NCBI GenBank assembly: GCA_963576725.1
Contig: OY755243.1
Span: forward strand, 38,673,243-38,737,242
Direction: 5' to 3'
Length of the DNA stretch: 64,000 nt
From: Azorinus chamasolen
Taxonomy: Eukaryota > Mollusca > Bivalvia > Cardiida > Solecurtidae
Made by a program: the position numbers and the translations under genes. Shown here piece after piece: positions 10,620 to 19,712 of the stretch; within the stretch, counting starts at the first letter, position 1, and every line of letters starts with the position of its first letter. Under the pieces are notes generated by a model. It was given only the letters and a program-made list of their open reading frames with translations, did not search any database and was not told where the DNA came from.

Positions 10620-11330
10620 GAAAGACCCTAATACAAACAGTGCAGACCCAGATCAAACTGCTTTGAGGGGACGGTTTGATCAGGGTCTGTACACTATTAA
10701 TTTCTCTGTCAATCTACTTTAAAGTTATCATTATTATAGTGCCAAATTGACTTATTTAACTTAGTAACCCCCAGCAAGGAGGTACTGGGTGGATGAATAC
10801 AAATAAAGCAATTATGGTACCTGTCTGAACCCAGCTCATATGGCTTAATACTTCACAGAGCAATTAGGATACTGTCTGAACCTGGTAGCTCATGATCATA
10901 TGGCTTAATACTTACAGAGTAATTAGGATACTCTCAGAACCTAGCTCATAATCATAATTGGCTTAATACTTAATAATTACAGGGTAATTAGGGTACTGTC
11001 TGAACCTAGCTCAGAAGACATCATACCAGTACTTAAAGAACAATAATTATTAGGATACTGTCTGATCCCAGCTCATGATCAGAAGACTCAATATTAACAT
11101 GGCAATTAAGTTCTCTGAACCCTGCTCATGATCAGAAGACTTAATACTTACAGTGCAATTAGGATACTGTCTGATCCCTGCTCAGAAGGCTTAATACTTA
11201 CAGAACAATTAGGATATTAAATAAGGATACTGTCTGATCCCTGCACATGCTCAGAATACTTGATACTTATAGGACAATTAGGATACTGCCTGATCCCTGC
11301 TCAGATTAAGACTTCTATATACATGTATCT
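10620..11330. repeat. Family I element with its right arm expanded into a ~55-60-bp tandem array
   Basis: The element starts with a core CAAACAGTGCAGACCCAGAT ... GGTTTGATCAGGGTCTG, followed by AAAGTTATCATTATTATAGT. From about 10800, a unit containing CAATTAGGATACTGTCTGA ... CCAGCTCAT ... GGCTTAATACTTACAGAG repeats roughly nine times with drift. The same arm of another family I copy is amplified at 54540-57415. Confidence 0.6.
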
Positions 11331-11462
11331 ATATGTGGTCCTATTTAAGTGTGCTCCTTGATTTCTGATACAAATTACCTGGTTTCTCAATGGAATGGTC
11401 CACCATTATTAAATTGTCCATAATTAACAATGGTGGACCATTCCACACTGAAAATTCAGCAG

Positions 11463-11697
11463 TCAAAGGTTTAATCTTCTACTTGATAACATACATCTTT
11501 GCAAGGAGTACAGACCCAGATTAGATACTCCTGTTGGAGTCGTCTGATTAGAGTTCTGCTCTGTTTGCTTATGAACTAATATACAACTGATCCTACCATT
11601 TCCGCCATGGTAAACAATTCCCTTGTTCATAATGCCACTGTTTAATATGCAGTAAGTATTACTGCCATGACTATTCATGAGGCCAAGGGTTAAGACA
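11463..11697. mobile_element. Family D palindromic element
   Basis: It has TTTGCAAGGAGTACAGACCC, an ACTCCTGTTGGAGTCGTCTG core, CTCTGTTTGCTTATGAACTA and a GACTATTCATGAGGCC end, closing near AAGGGTTAA at 11697. A hairpin GGAATGGTCCACCATT lies just upstream (11390-11445). Confidence 0.5.
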
Positions 11698-11700
11698 AGC

Positions 11701-11880
11701 TGGGTCCATGCTTATAAAGCTTTTAGTTGAGTCTGAGTTTCGTTCTCAAGCTTTTGATTGGTCAGATTAGAGTTCTCAAGCTTTTGATTGGTCAGATTTG
11801 AGCCAGAGGCTCAAATCTGACCAATCAAAAGCTTGAGAACATACTCAGACTCAACTAAAAGTTTTATAAGCATGGACCCT
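11701..11880. mobile_element. Palindromic element, family H
   Basis: TGGGTCCATGCTTATAAAGC at the left and the inverse TTTATAAGCATGGACCCT at the right. Inner arms AAGCTTTTGATTGGTCAGAT meet at GAGCCAGAGGCTC. Other copies are at 29834-30013 and 59893-60018. A fragment at 15757-15776 is cut by the LINE insertion. Confidence 0.7.
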
Positions 11881-11881
11881 G

Positions 11882-12040
11882 AATGAAAAATATGTCATAC
11901 AGTACAAAGGTAAAATGTGTGAGAGGATTTTGAATGACAAACAAAAGGGCACCCCTAGGAGTTCTCTGATCTGGGTCTACACTGACTGCAAATGACAGTG
12001 CAGTGCATGCATGCCCCACATTGTATAGCCCTTTCTTACT
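11882..12040. mobile_element. Partial family E element
   Basis: It carries GTCATACAGTACAAAGG, GATTTTGAATGACAAACA and AGTTCTCTGATCTGGGTCTA, ending in the CAGTGCATGCATGCCCCACA typical of family E right arms. One half of the hairpin is lost. Confidence 0.45.
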
Positions 12041-12128
12041 GTTCTATTTCATTAAGATACTCAATTATAATGTACAACAATTTTTATCCTGATAAGATTC
12101 CATGTAACACTATGTTACTAATCTTTAC

Positions 12129-12505
12129 CTTTTACTCCATAAATATGCCTTTGCAAACAGAGTGAACCCAAATCAGACAGCTCTTGTAAGAACAATCTGA
12201 TCAGGGTCTTCTCTGTTTGCTTATGGTATAAAGTTGATTTGATTCTACAGTTTCTGTCATGGCCAAAAGGTCCTGTGTTCATGTGCTATTATAACAATTA
12301 CTCTAATTAATAATCATGATGTCCATATTTTTTTAATGAATATTCAACGAGTAAATAGTTATACCGAAGCTGTAGAATCAAATCTGTGTTATACCATAAG
12401 CAACCATAACAGACTCAGACCAGATGGCTGCTACAGGAGCCGTCTTACCTGGGTCTACACTGTTTGCAAAAGCATGAAAAGGCATTTATATCAAGGAAAA
12501 GGTTA
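12129..12505. mobile_element. Two family D elements in opposite orientation
   Basis: The first (12129-12361) runs from TACCTTTTACTCCATAAATA through an AATCAGACAGCTC core to GAATATTCAACGAGTAAATA. The second (about 12365-12505) is inverted, with CAGATGGCTGCTACAGGAGC and AAAAGGCATTTATATCAAGG, ending in AAAAGGTTAA. Confidence 0.5.
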
Positions 12506-12770
12506 AATCTGGATACAGACAAAAAGTTACCTATTTGCTGAAATCCTGCCGACCATCAAAAAATTGCACTTCTTTCAACATCAAATCTGGATCCTCACTG
12601 TTTGCAAATGTAGGTCAGTTTTCTTTTCATTTCTGCAAAAGGTACATAAAAATTATTGTGCTTTATGCTAGTTTTATTATTTTAACCTGGTTCCTCTTTT
12701 TATCTTAATACTGGCACCCAGCAGACAAGCTCTCCGAGAAATTCCTTGATGTGTGTATTTTATTGCACTA

Positions 12771-13020
12771 TTAACCCTTTGCTTGCTATTCACGTCAATA
12801 TACCTACCTGTAAATAGTGAAGACCCAGATGAGACAGCTCCTGCAGGAGCTGTCTCATCAGGGTCTGCACTATTTACAAGTTGATTGTGCAACCAGTGCA
12901 CTCCACAGCAGTGATTGCACAGCGATACACTTGTACACAGTGCAGATATATGTAATTATACAACAGGGCATGGGTAAAGAAGGAGAAATGTATTTTAAAA
13001 TTCAGCAAGAGAAGGGTTAA
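12771..13020 (+). mobile_element. Palindromic TTAA element, family B (copy 1)
   Basis: TTAACCCTTTGCTTGCTATT at the left and GCAAGAGAAGGGTTAA at the right. The core is GATGAGACAGCTCCTGCAGG and its inverse, with the centre GCTCCTGCAGGAGC at 12837-12850. An open frame of about 63 codons after its first ATG (12829) runs to the terminal TTAA, which supplies the TAA stop. Its right TTAA is also the left TTAA of the next element. Confidence 0.75.
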
Positions 13021-13228
13021 CCCTTTGAACACTGAATATTCAAATTGGAATCTTCCATAACTACTTACTATACAGCCCATTCAGTATGACACACGTAATC
13101 TTGCTACATGACTTTGAATGGCAAACAGTGCAGACCCTGATCAGAGGGCTCCTCTAGGAGTCCTCTGATCTGGGTCTACACTGTTTGCAAATGCCACAAC
13201 ACTTGTTTCCCCACATTGAAACGGTTAA
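13017..13228. mobile_element. Palindromic TTAA element, family E (reference copy)
   Basis: TTAACCCTTTGAACACTGAA to a right end GAAACGGTTAA. The core is GGCAAACAGTGCAGACCCTG ... AGAGGGCTCCTCTAGGAGTC and its near inverse, then CTACACTGTTTGCAAATG. It shares TTAA 13017-13020 with the preceding family B copy. Confidence 0.65.
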
Positions 13229-13406
13229 TACTAATATGAACATTCCATAGTTTCTTCACTAATACCAGTCATTACTGGTGTGAAGTTCCTGATCTGCTGC
13301 AGACAGAAAAATGTCCAATACAATAGTGTACTTACTCACAGTATCACAGTAAAACTTATTGTAAGTGTACTTTAACTCACAGTATCACAGTAAAACTTAT
13401 TACTTA

Positions 13407-13635
13407 TTAACCCATTCCCTCATATTGACAACTTTTGATGACTCTGTAAAAGTCACTTTGTGAAACCATTGTGATAAATAGAGCATTTGCTCCTATAGGA
13501 GCAAATGCTCTATTTATCACAATGGTTTTAAACTACATAATTCTAAAAAAAATCTTTTCTCTAATTAATGCTCCTTTTCGGTAGATTTATTCAAAAAGGT
13601 TGTATCTAAAGATAGCCTATGAGGTAATGGGTTAA
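13407..13635. mobile_element. Palindromic TTAA element, family A
   Basis: TTAACCCATTCCCTCATATT to TAATGGGTTAA. It has the full AAACCATTGTGATAAATAG palindrome with centre GCTCCTATAGGAGC. It shares its right TTAA with the next element. Confidence 0.75.
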
Positions 13636-13778
13636 CCCTTTCCTCCATAAATATGCTTTCTGCCATAGGAAAAACGTTCTGTGTTAATATGCCGTTTCAA
13701 AAATTGATATAGTTGTTAATATTCAAGACATGATGTCATTAATTTTTATATGAACATTCATGGAGTAAAGGGTTAAAT
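13632..13778. mobile_element. Family D element lacking its hairpin core
   Basis: TTAACCCTTTCCTCCATAAA and ATTCATGGAGTAAAGGGTTAA ends. The middle (CCATAGGAAAAACGTTCTGT ... GATGTCATTAATTTT) has no GCTCCT hairpin. This is an internal deletion derivative. Confidence 0.55.
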
Positions 13779-13784
13779 AATGTC

Positions 13785-14003
13785 ATAACTATTTGCATGC
13801 TAAGCAGTTTTACGTATGCAACAATTTTCGTCTACTTCAATTCTTAAATTAAAATTTCTCTCATTTCTTTGCAAATGGTCAGAGTATCAAACTGGATCCT
13901 GATGAGATGCCGCAAAATAATGTGGTGTCTCATCTGGATCCAAACTGTTTGCATAGGTAATCACGGTTTGGCCACTAGCTTGCGAAGCGATAAAGCGTTT
14001 TGT
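13785..14003. mobile_element. Palindromic element, family J
   Basis: GCATGCTAAGCAGTTTTACG at the left and GCTTGCGAAGCGATAAAGC at the right. The core is GGATCCTGATGAGATGCCGC and its imperfect inverse TGGTGTCTCATCTGGATCC. The centre differs from the GCTCCT type. A cleaner copy is at 51168-51383. Confidence 0.6.
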
Positions 14004-14439
14004 CACATTGTGTCCTATTATACAGTTGCTGTAAGTTATGGCGTCACATCTTGTCTTTTGCTTCAATGAGTTTGGCTGAAGTTTGGTTTTACAGCACTAC
14101 GAATATGATGTCAGTTTGGACATGCAGAACTGTTCTATGAAAGCCACATGTGTATGAGTGAGCATGCATTTCATTTGTGCTTCAGCAGTGTTTCTGTGCA
14201 ATTCCGTGTGTCATTTCCAAATTTCCTGCCTGATGACTCTATTCTATTTCACTTAATGCAAGGCAGCAGTGATGCAGAAAGCTCTTCTTGATGTTCATTT
14301 CCCCCTCCCCCACCTCTGCTATGTAATTGGAATGATAGATCTTGTCCTTCAGAAGCTATTTGATCTGTGTCTTCATTATTTGCTTAAGTTCTTTAAGGAT
14401 AATTAGAGTATAATTATATACATGTGCAAGTAGTTCATC

Positions 14440-14668
14440 TTAACCCTTTCCTCCATAAATACACCTTTCTATGCCTCTGTAAAAGTCCCTATATGAAACC
14501 ATTGTGATAAATAGAGCATTTGCTCCTATAGGAGCAAATACTCTATTTATCACAATGGTTTCAAACTACACAATTCTAAAAATTTCCTTTTCTCTAGTTA
14601 AAACCCCTTTTCGGTAGATTTATTCAAAGTGGTTGGATCTAAAAATAGCCTATGGAGGAAAGGGTTAA
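14440..14668. mobile_element. Palindromic TTAA element, family A
   Basis: TTAACCCTTTCCTCCATAAA to GGAGGAAAGGGTTAA. The centre GCTCCTATAGGAGC is intact, with one arm mismatch (AAATACTC). Confidence 0.75.
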
Positions 14669-14832
14669 AGCAGTTGTAATTGTGCTTCAGAAAGTTGTTT
14701 CTTTTTTTTCACCAAGATAGATTTTATCTTCCTTTTCCTTTCAAAGAAAACTTGAGTGTCAAATAGATTGAATGCTGATGAGTTGCTTAGTAAACTCAGT
14801 ACCTAATACATCTGGAATGCACCCTATACATC

Positions 14833-15263
14833 TTAACACTTTCCATGTTAGAAATAATGACATCACACATTTTTATTAGCTGAAGTTTTAAGATGGTGTA
14901 ATAATTGCAATAGAAGTTTTGTTGGGTAAAAACTGTAGAATCAGATGTATTATAATTCATAAGCAAACAGAGCGGAAGCTGGTCAGATGGCTCCCCCAGG
15001 GACTGTCGGGGCTCAAGCTGGAGCTCTCCATCAGGGAGAAGTTTAGTGGTATTGAGGGAGAAGTTTTGGTCCTGATTTTGTATCGCCCTTTATGTTCTAT
15101 ATAGTCGAACTTCTCCCTCAGCTCAAAACAGGGAGAAGTCAGCAGGGTTAGGGCGACTTTTTCTCCCAAATCGCCCTCTTGCTAATGGGCCCTGGCTATC
15201 TGATCTGGTTCTTCTCTGTTTGCAAAGGTGTGAAAAAGCATTTATATGCAGGAAAGGGTTAAG
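14833..15263. mobile_element. Family D element split by an inserted inverted-repeat fragment
   Basis: TTAACACTTTCCATGTTAGA to TGCAGGAAAGGGTTAA, with CAAACAGAGCGGAAGCTGGT and TGGTTCTTCTCTGTTTGC as core flanks. The core is interrupted at about 15006-15190 by a GGAGAAGTT-rich segment with short inverted repeats (TCAGGGAGAAGTTTAG against AACTTCTCCCTCAG). Confidence 0.5.
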
Positions 15264-15321
15264 AGTTTAGAGGCGAAAGGTTTTCACAAGTGCATAAGAT
15301 AGAATCAGTCAAATCTGAACC

Positions 15322-15773
15322 ATCATCTTGCATGTGTAAAATGCAGATTCTATTATAGTATGCCGTATATCAACCAGCAGAGTGTAAATATAGATGTTTT
15401 AGTTTGTGGAAATTCAACCTCTGATTCCATCAGAAAGTTTGAACATTTTTCACGAATTGGAATAATTTTTGGAAATTAGACTTTGTCGAAGATGCAAGAA
15501 TGCATGTGACTTTGTTAAATGTGGCCTTTTCTCGTAGGTTAGCGACATTGACATTAGCAGTATAGTGCGGCAGATCAGAGAGCTCCGAGAGGAGCCTTCT
15601 GATCAGGGTCTTCACTGTGTGTCATTCAAAGTCCTCTCGCAAATTTAAACACTGCAGATGGGCCATTCCATTTTGAATGTTCAGCATTCAAAGGGTTAAC
15701 CCTTTCCTTCATATAAACGTGTTTTAATACTTTTGTAAACAGAACAGACCTAGATCTGGGTCCATGCTTATAA

Positions 15774-15776
<3 letters not shown>
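15322..15776. repeat. 455-bp perfect direct repeat, left copy
   Basis: It matches 29399-29853 base for base where I compared the lines (constant offset 14077), including an identical 61-codon open stretch. It ends exactly at the T-run that marks the LINE poly(A) tail. Inside are a family E hairpin (AGAGAGCTCCGAGAGGAGCC), the start of a family D element and the first 20 bp of a family H element. The right copy continues intact into the rest of that family H element. Confidence 0.85.

Positions 15777-15828
<52 letters not shown>
15777..15828 (-). other. Poly(T) tract = LINE poly(A) tail
   Basis: 52 consecutive T on the plus strand, i.e. an A-tail on the minus strand. It is followed at once (minus-strand upstream) by AGAATAAAAGC, which contains AATAAA. 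The tail joins family H sequence after GCTTTT, a TTTT-type endonuclease target. Confidence 0.85.
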
Positions 15829-15832
<4 letters not shown>

Positions 15833-16247
15833 GCTTTTATTCTCCCCGTCATAGGTATGTGAGGGTCGGGGAGTACCATCCCTCATCATACCGTACAAAA
15901 TATTTGGTTAGGTTAGTAGCATTGTGTCATAAACGGTAAGTATAATAGTTACATATATTAACATAACAGAAATGAGACTTTTCCAAACAATGCCATTTGA
16001 GAAACAGAATAATTGATATTTATACAACCACATTTTTGAAGGGGAGTTTTATGCATTTGATAATAAAAAAAGGAAAAAAAATCCTAAATCCTAAAAATGC
16101 TTGATGGGGTTCTCTCATTTCAATACTTTTTCGATTTCATGTTTTCTTTTTCATATAAAAAACTGTCTAACTCTATATCTATACAGGAAATTGTGAAAAT
16201 TGCCAAAGCCATTTTACTTTTTAGCTATTGCAATTATGTGGAGGAAT
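15829..16247 (-). mobile_element. LINE 3' untranslated region
   Basis: Between the poly(A) tail and the ORF2 stop codon (16248) lies ~420 bp with no coding signal. Its 3' end carries AATAAA about 10-15 bp before the tail. The small plus-strand frame at 16097-16435 is antisense to the LINE and I do not treat it as a gene. Confidence 0.7.
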
Positions 16248-16504
16248 TTATTCCATTAAAAGATAATAATATTTTGACCATGCTTGAACAAACTGTTCAA
16301 GATAATTATCCCTTGTTGCTATGTATTTCAGAGCTGTATATTTTGCAATTATTTTGTTTTTTAACGATAGTATTGATAATTTTCCTTCCCTTTTTTTGGT
16401 CAAGTATATATAGTACTTTGTTTCTAGTAGAATAGTCATGTCAGCCATTGAATAGGAATTGCTTAAATTGAATAGGTATTTCTTCTCATTTATACAATTG
16501 ATAT
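16248..16504 (-). CDS. LINE ORF2, C-terminal piece (separated by the LTR insertion)
   Basis: On the minus strand this encodes the last ~85 residues of ORF2, with ILLETKYYIYLTKKREGKL, the usual L1-type C-terminal 'K.yIw..r...' segment, ending at TAA 16248. Removing the LTR element and one copy of its ATAT target duplication puts this piece in frame with the ORF at 23112-26635. The whole would be 1258 codons plus stop. Confidence 0.85.
16501..16504. other. Target-site duplication ATAT (left)
   Basis: ATAT directly before the 5' LTR, matched by ATAT at 23112-23115 directly after the 3' LTR. The uninterrupted target reads as LINE ORF2 in frame. Confidence 0.85.
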
Positions 16505-17728
16505 TGTAGCATCCGCGATGCACTCATGTACGTCGACTTCTGACCCCAGAGACAGAGGATGAAATACACTGTGCATCGTGTTGTCATTCCAGTTTCACTT
16601 GCTAGAAAGCTGTATCTTTTCTTACTTGACTTGGCACATGCATGTTTTAATCCTCATATTTATTTGTTTAGCTGAAATGCACTCAATTTTAGGGCCTAGT
16701 ATGTGAGATGCTACAGTATAATGTCCGCCATCTTGGTTGCTAGTGATGCATTGTGGGTTGTTTACTATAGAAATAACGCTCAAAGCAGACAGAATTACCG
16801 TAGCTATGCCAAAAAGAAAGGCTCAAGATATCTATTTCCCTATGGTACATATTTATTTTGGGATTTTGTTGGCGAGTTTCCATGATCAAACTAGTTTGTA
16901 ATATTTTCAAACAGTATAACATAGTTCTTCATATGTAACCGGAGGCTGAATGTTTTCACGCGCGTTACCTAGCATTTCCAACCACCAACCAGTATTTGAC
17001 TGTTCAACCACTTGATCAGCCCGTCAAAACTTGACGGTTTCCAGTCAGTTTTGACGGGGACGAATCACGTGACCTTTTCCAACCTTCTTTTTGTCAGTTT
17101 CCTACCACTTTTTGACGGGGAATCTGAGCGCGAGTATAAAAGAGCCGGATTTTGGCTGAGAATCAGAGTTGGAGAGTTAGAATCAGAGAGTTGAGGGAGT
17201 TGAGCTAGGGTCAAGAACTACGCTAGCCTGTTTCAGAAACATACATTCTAATGGTGCGCATTTTAAGGCATACGAATAGAACATAGATGAAAGCATTTCA
17301 TTTTATGACAGAATTCCGACTGATCTATAGAATAAATGCAGATCTTGGCATTTTACAGATTTAAAGCTTTATTCGAATTACGCGGTTTGGCAACTTATTT
17401 ATAAAATACTTTGGTCGCTGACGTTGTGCTGTAGCTACCGATCCACCACCTAGATTTATATCATTAAGACTGAGTTTGACATAAGCAGATCGATTGGAAC
17501 TTGATCCATTGATAAATTCACTTACAAGAGCTATTTGCAAGAGGTTTGCCGTGTGTGGTGTTTACTAGGTCCATAGTATGATAAGTTGTTTGAGTTCGTA
17601 TGTATCTATTTGTGGAAGAATCTAGAGAATTCTGAATAACAATCACCAGAATATTTTAAATTGATATCGTCTTGATTTATTTATATTTATCCCCTCACGT
17701 TAACCAACGTCCATAGCTGGACGTAACA
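16505..17728 (+). repeat. 5' LTR of a Ty3/gypsy-type retrotransposon
   Basis: 1224 bp, TGTAGCATCC...ACGTAACA, with standard TG...CA ends. The 3' LTR is exactly the same length and looks identical. It holds a TATA box (TATAAAAG, 17135-17142), a polyadenylation signal AATAAA (17331-17336), three TTTTGACGGGG-like words and a CACGTG box upstream of the TATA. Small open frames inside it are identical in both LTRs and have no recognisable product. Confidence 0.9.
17135..17142 (+). promoter_or_regulatory. TATA box in the 5' LTR
   Basis: TATAAAAG lies downstream of TTTTTGACGGGGAATCTGAG. The AATAAA 190 bp further on would fall in the R region. A copy lies at 22518-22525 in the 3' LTR. Confidence 0.65.
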
Positions 17729-17732
17729 TTTA

Positions 17733-17750
17733 TGGTGACAGAGCGGTGGG
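17733..17750 (+). other. Candidate primer-binding site
   Basis: TGGTGACAGAGCGGTGGG begins 4 bp after the LTR end. It starts TGG, as expected for pairing with a tRNA 3' CCA. The tRNA was not identified. Confidence 0.5.
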
Positions 17751-17840
17751 ATTTGGTATTTTAACCAGATCCAGCGATACGAACCTATCTTTTGAATCTC
17801 TTAAGTAAATTAGTAACAGTTTACGCTACCAACAGTAAGC

Positions 17841-19712
17841 ATGCACAGCCCAAGATCCGTTGACAGTGAGGGGGTAATTTTCTTCAAACCAGCGACCCGT
17901 TCGCCACGCAACTCACATAGTGAACTGTCCAGCCCTTATCACTCACCCAGGGGAAGACCCAGTGAATCAACTATACACGAGAGACTGATCTCGCCGGAGA
18001 TCATTGTTCAAAGGCAAAGTCCAAGACCTAGTCCTACACATACACATTTAAATCAGTCCACCACACATGAACACATGGCAAGAAGTCAGACCAGTACACA
18101 GCTTGATTTAGGTGACAAACAGAATGATACGACAGGAAACTACAACACCGAAGTAGCCAGTATTCTGTCCAATATAACAGATGTACTCACCCAGATGAGC
18201 AGTCAGTTAAATTCCTTAAAATCCAGTCAAAAGAATACACACACTGTGAATCCAGATACACAAAACACACACCATAGTCAACATGCTGATAGAGTGACGT
18301 CATGCAGCTCACGTAATAGTGACGTAGCTACATTCCAGACTTGGAATTACCCAATTTACTCTAATAAAAGCACCAGGGTTGCATGTAGAGATAACATTCA
18401 TAGTATAGATATGCAAGCTTCAGAAAGGGCACATGAGTCTCCCCCAACACAGGCACCAAACAGAGTTTATCACAACCAGACACAAGAAATGAATACATGT
18501 GTAGACCCTGACAATTACAGACATATTGCACATAATATACAAAACAAGCACCCAGGCCAATATTATGCCAATGAATCCTTAAGGACAAGACAGGTACCAT
18601 CAGCAATGTTGGATCCAGATCAAAACACTAGAAACAACAACAGTGTAGACTTAGATCCAGCAGTGCAAGCCAGCTATAGGTCAGATAGTGTGGCACTCCA
18701 ACCCCAAGAGTACAATGAAAGGGTTTTGACCCAACAACTTAGTAGACCCAAACGGTTGAATGATTTGGGAGGCATCAAGATCAGTCCATTCACTGGCGAT
18801 GAAGAGTGGCGTGTTTGGCATGCGAGGTTCGAAACCATCACTCAAAGGTTTGGACTGACAGAAGATGAAAAGCTAGACCACCTCCTACCAAGAATAGAGT
18901 GCAAAGCAGCAGAATTTGTTTTCACCCAGCTACCTTCAAGCTTTCTGTCTAGTTACAAACAAGTTGCACATGAACTTGATTGTAGATACAGAGTGATTGA
19001 GACACCTAGGGCATTTGCAGCCAAATTCAGTCGTAGGACCCAGAGGGTAGGCGAAACCGCTGAACAGTATGCCGCTGATTTGAAGGTCTTATACGACAAA
19101 GCCCATAGGTACAGAGACAGACAAACACGTGAAGAAGACCTAGTACGAAAGTTCTTGGATGGTCTGAGAGACGACGATGTGAGATTCGAGGTCGAATATC
19201 ACAAAGAACCAACAACAATAGACGAGGCAGTTTTTCATGTGGTGAACCTGCTTCAAACCCGTCGAAGAGAGTTTCATGACAGACGCCAAAGAGAGAGCAC
19301 AAGGCGGCTAGAGGATGAAAGAACTTATACATGTAGCAAGGATAAAGAGCAACATGAGACACCCTCTAATCAAGAGAACCACCTTCAGACCAGTTGTAAG
19401 AGAAATAATTGTGCCAACGTAACAGAATCAAAAGGTTTAGAAGAAATCCTCGAGAAAATATTAAAGAAGCTCGACAACATTGAAGAAAGAAAGCCGACAG
19501 CCACAGAGAAGCAAGCTGGCAAGAGAGGAAAAATTGTCGAATGCTTCAACTGCAGAAAAATGGGTCACTTTGCTCGTGACTGCCCCGAAAGAAAACATAG
19601 GAGAGAGAGGTCGACTGGGGAGCAGTTTGAAAAGCAAAAGGATTACAATGACCGAAACAATAATTTAAACTACAGGGGACCGGCTCTTGCGGCCAAAGAG
19701 AGGTCCAATTAA
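17841..19712 (+). CDS. gag: Retrotransposon Gag-like polyprotein with zinc knuckle
   Basis: 623 residues from an ATG about 110 bp after the 5' LTR. Residues 1-300 are low-complexity and rich in S, T, Q, N and H. About 320-490 form a Retrotrans_gag-type capsid helical domain (WRVWHARFETITQRFGL, LPSSFLSSYKQVAHEL, FLDGLRDDDVR). A lysine/glutamate-rich helix follows, then a CCHC zinc knuckle CFNCRKMGHFARDC near residues 567-580. Its last codons overlap the pol frame, with a slippery heptamer at 19664-19670. No stops or frameshifts are visible, so it is probably translatable. Gag would package the element's RNA. Confidence 0.85.
   Translation: MHSPRSVDSEGVIFFKPATRSPRNSHSELSSPYHSPRGRPSESTIHERLISPEIIVQRQSPRPSPTHTHLNQSTTHEHMARSQTSTQLDLGDKQNDTTGNYNTEVASILSNITDVLTQMSSQLNSLKSSQKNTHTVNPDTQNTHHSQHADRVTSCSSRNSDVATFQTWNYPIYSNKSTRVACRDNIHSIDMQASERAHESPPTQAPNRVYHNQTQEMNTCVDPDNYRHIAHNIQNKHPGQYYANESLRTRQVPSAMLDPDQNTRNNNSVDLDPAVQASYRSDSVALQPQEYNERVLTQQLSRPKRLNDLGGIKISPFTGDEEWRVWHARFETITQRFGLTEDEKLDHLLPRIECKAAEFVFTQLPSSFLSSYKQVAHELDCRYRVIETPRAFAAKFSRRTQRVGETAEQYAADLKVLYDKAHRYRDRQTREEDLVRKFLDGLRDDDVRFEVEYHKEPTTIDEAVFHVVNLLQTRRREFHDRRQRESTRRLEDERTYTCSKDKEQHETPSNQENHLQTSCKRNNCANVTESKGLEEILEKILKKLDNIEERKPTATEKQAGKRGKIVECFNCRKMGHFARDCPERKHRRERSTGEQFEKQKDYNDRNNNLNYRGPALAAKERSN
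19664..19670 (+). promoter_or_regulatory. Candidate -1 ribosomal frameshift site
   Basis: TTTAAAC lies in the gag frame as T TTA AAC (U_UUA_AAC), the classic tandem-slip form. A TAA in the -1 frame occupies 19661-19663, so the pol frame opens exactly at the heptamer. Gag stops 42 nt later (TAA 19710-19712). Downstream GGACC and GGTCC can pair as a stem. Confidence 0.65.

Noticed and set aside
12817..13020. Family B frame counted from GTG as a 67-codon gene
   Set aside because: The apparent start is GTG. The first ATG is four codons later, and the frame is part of a multi-copy element, so I report it only as an observation.
15430..15615. 61-codon minus frame identical to one at 29507-29692
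   Set aside because: Identity comes from the 455-bp direct repeat. The frame lies in palindromic-element sequence and starts without gene-like signals.
16703..17194. 60-codon frames present identically at 16703/22086 and 17012/22395
   Set aside because: They are inside the two LTRs, so the identity reflects LTR duplication and not a gene pair.
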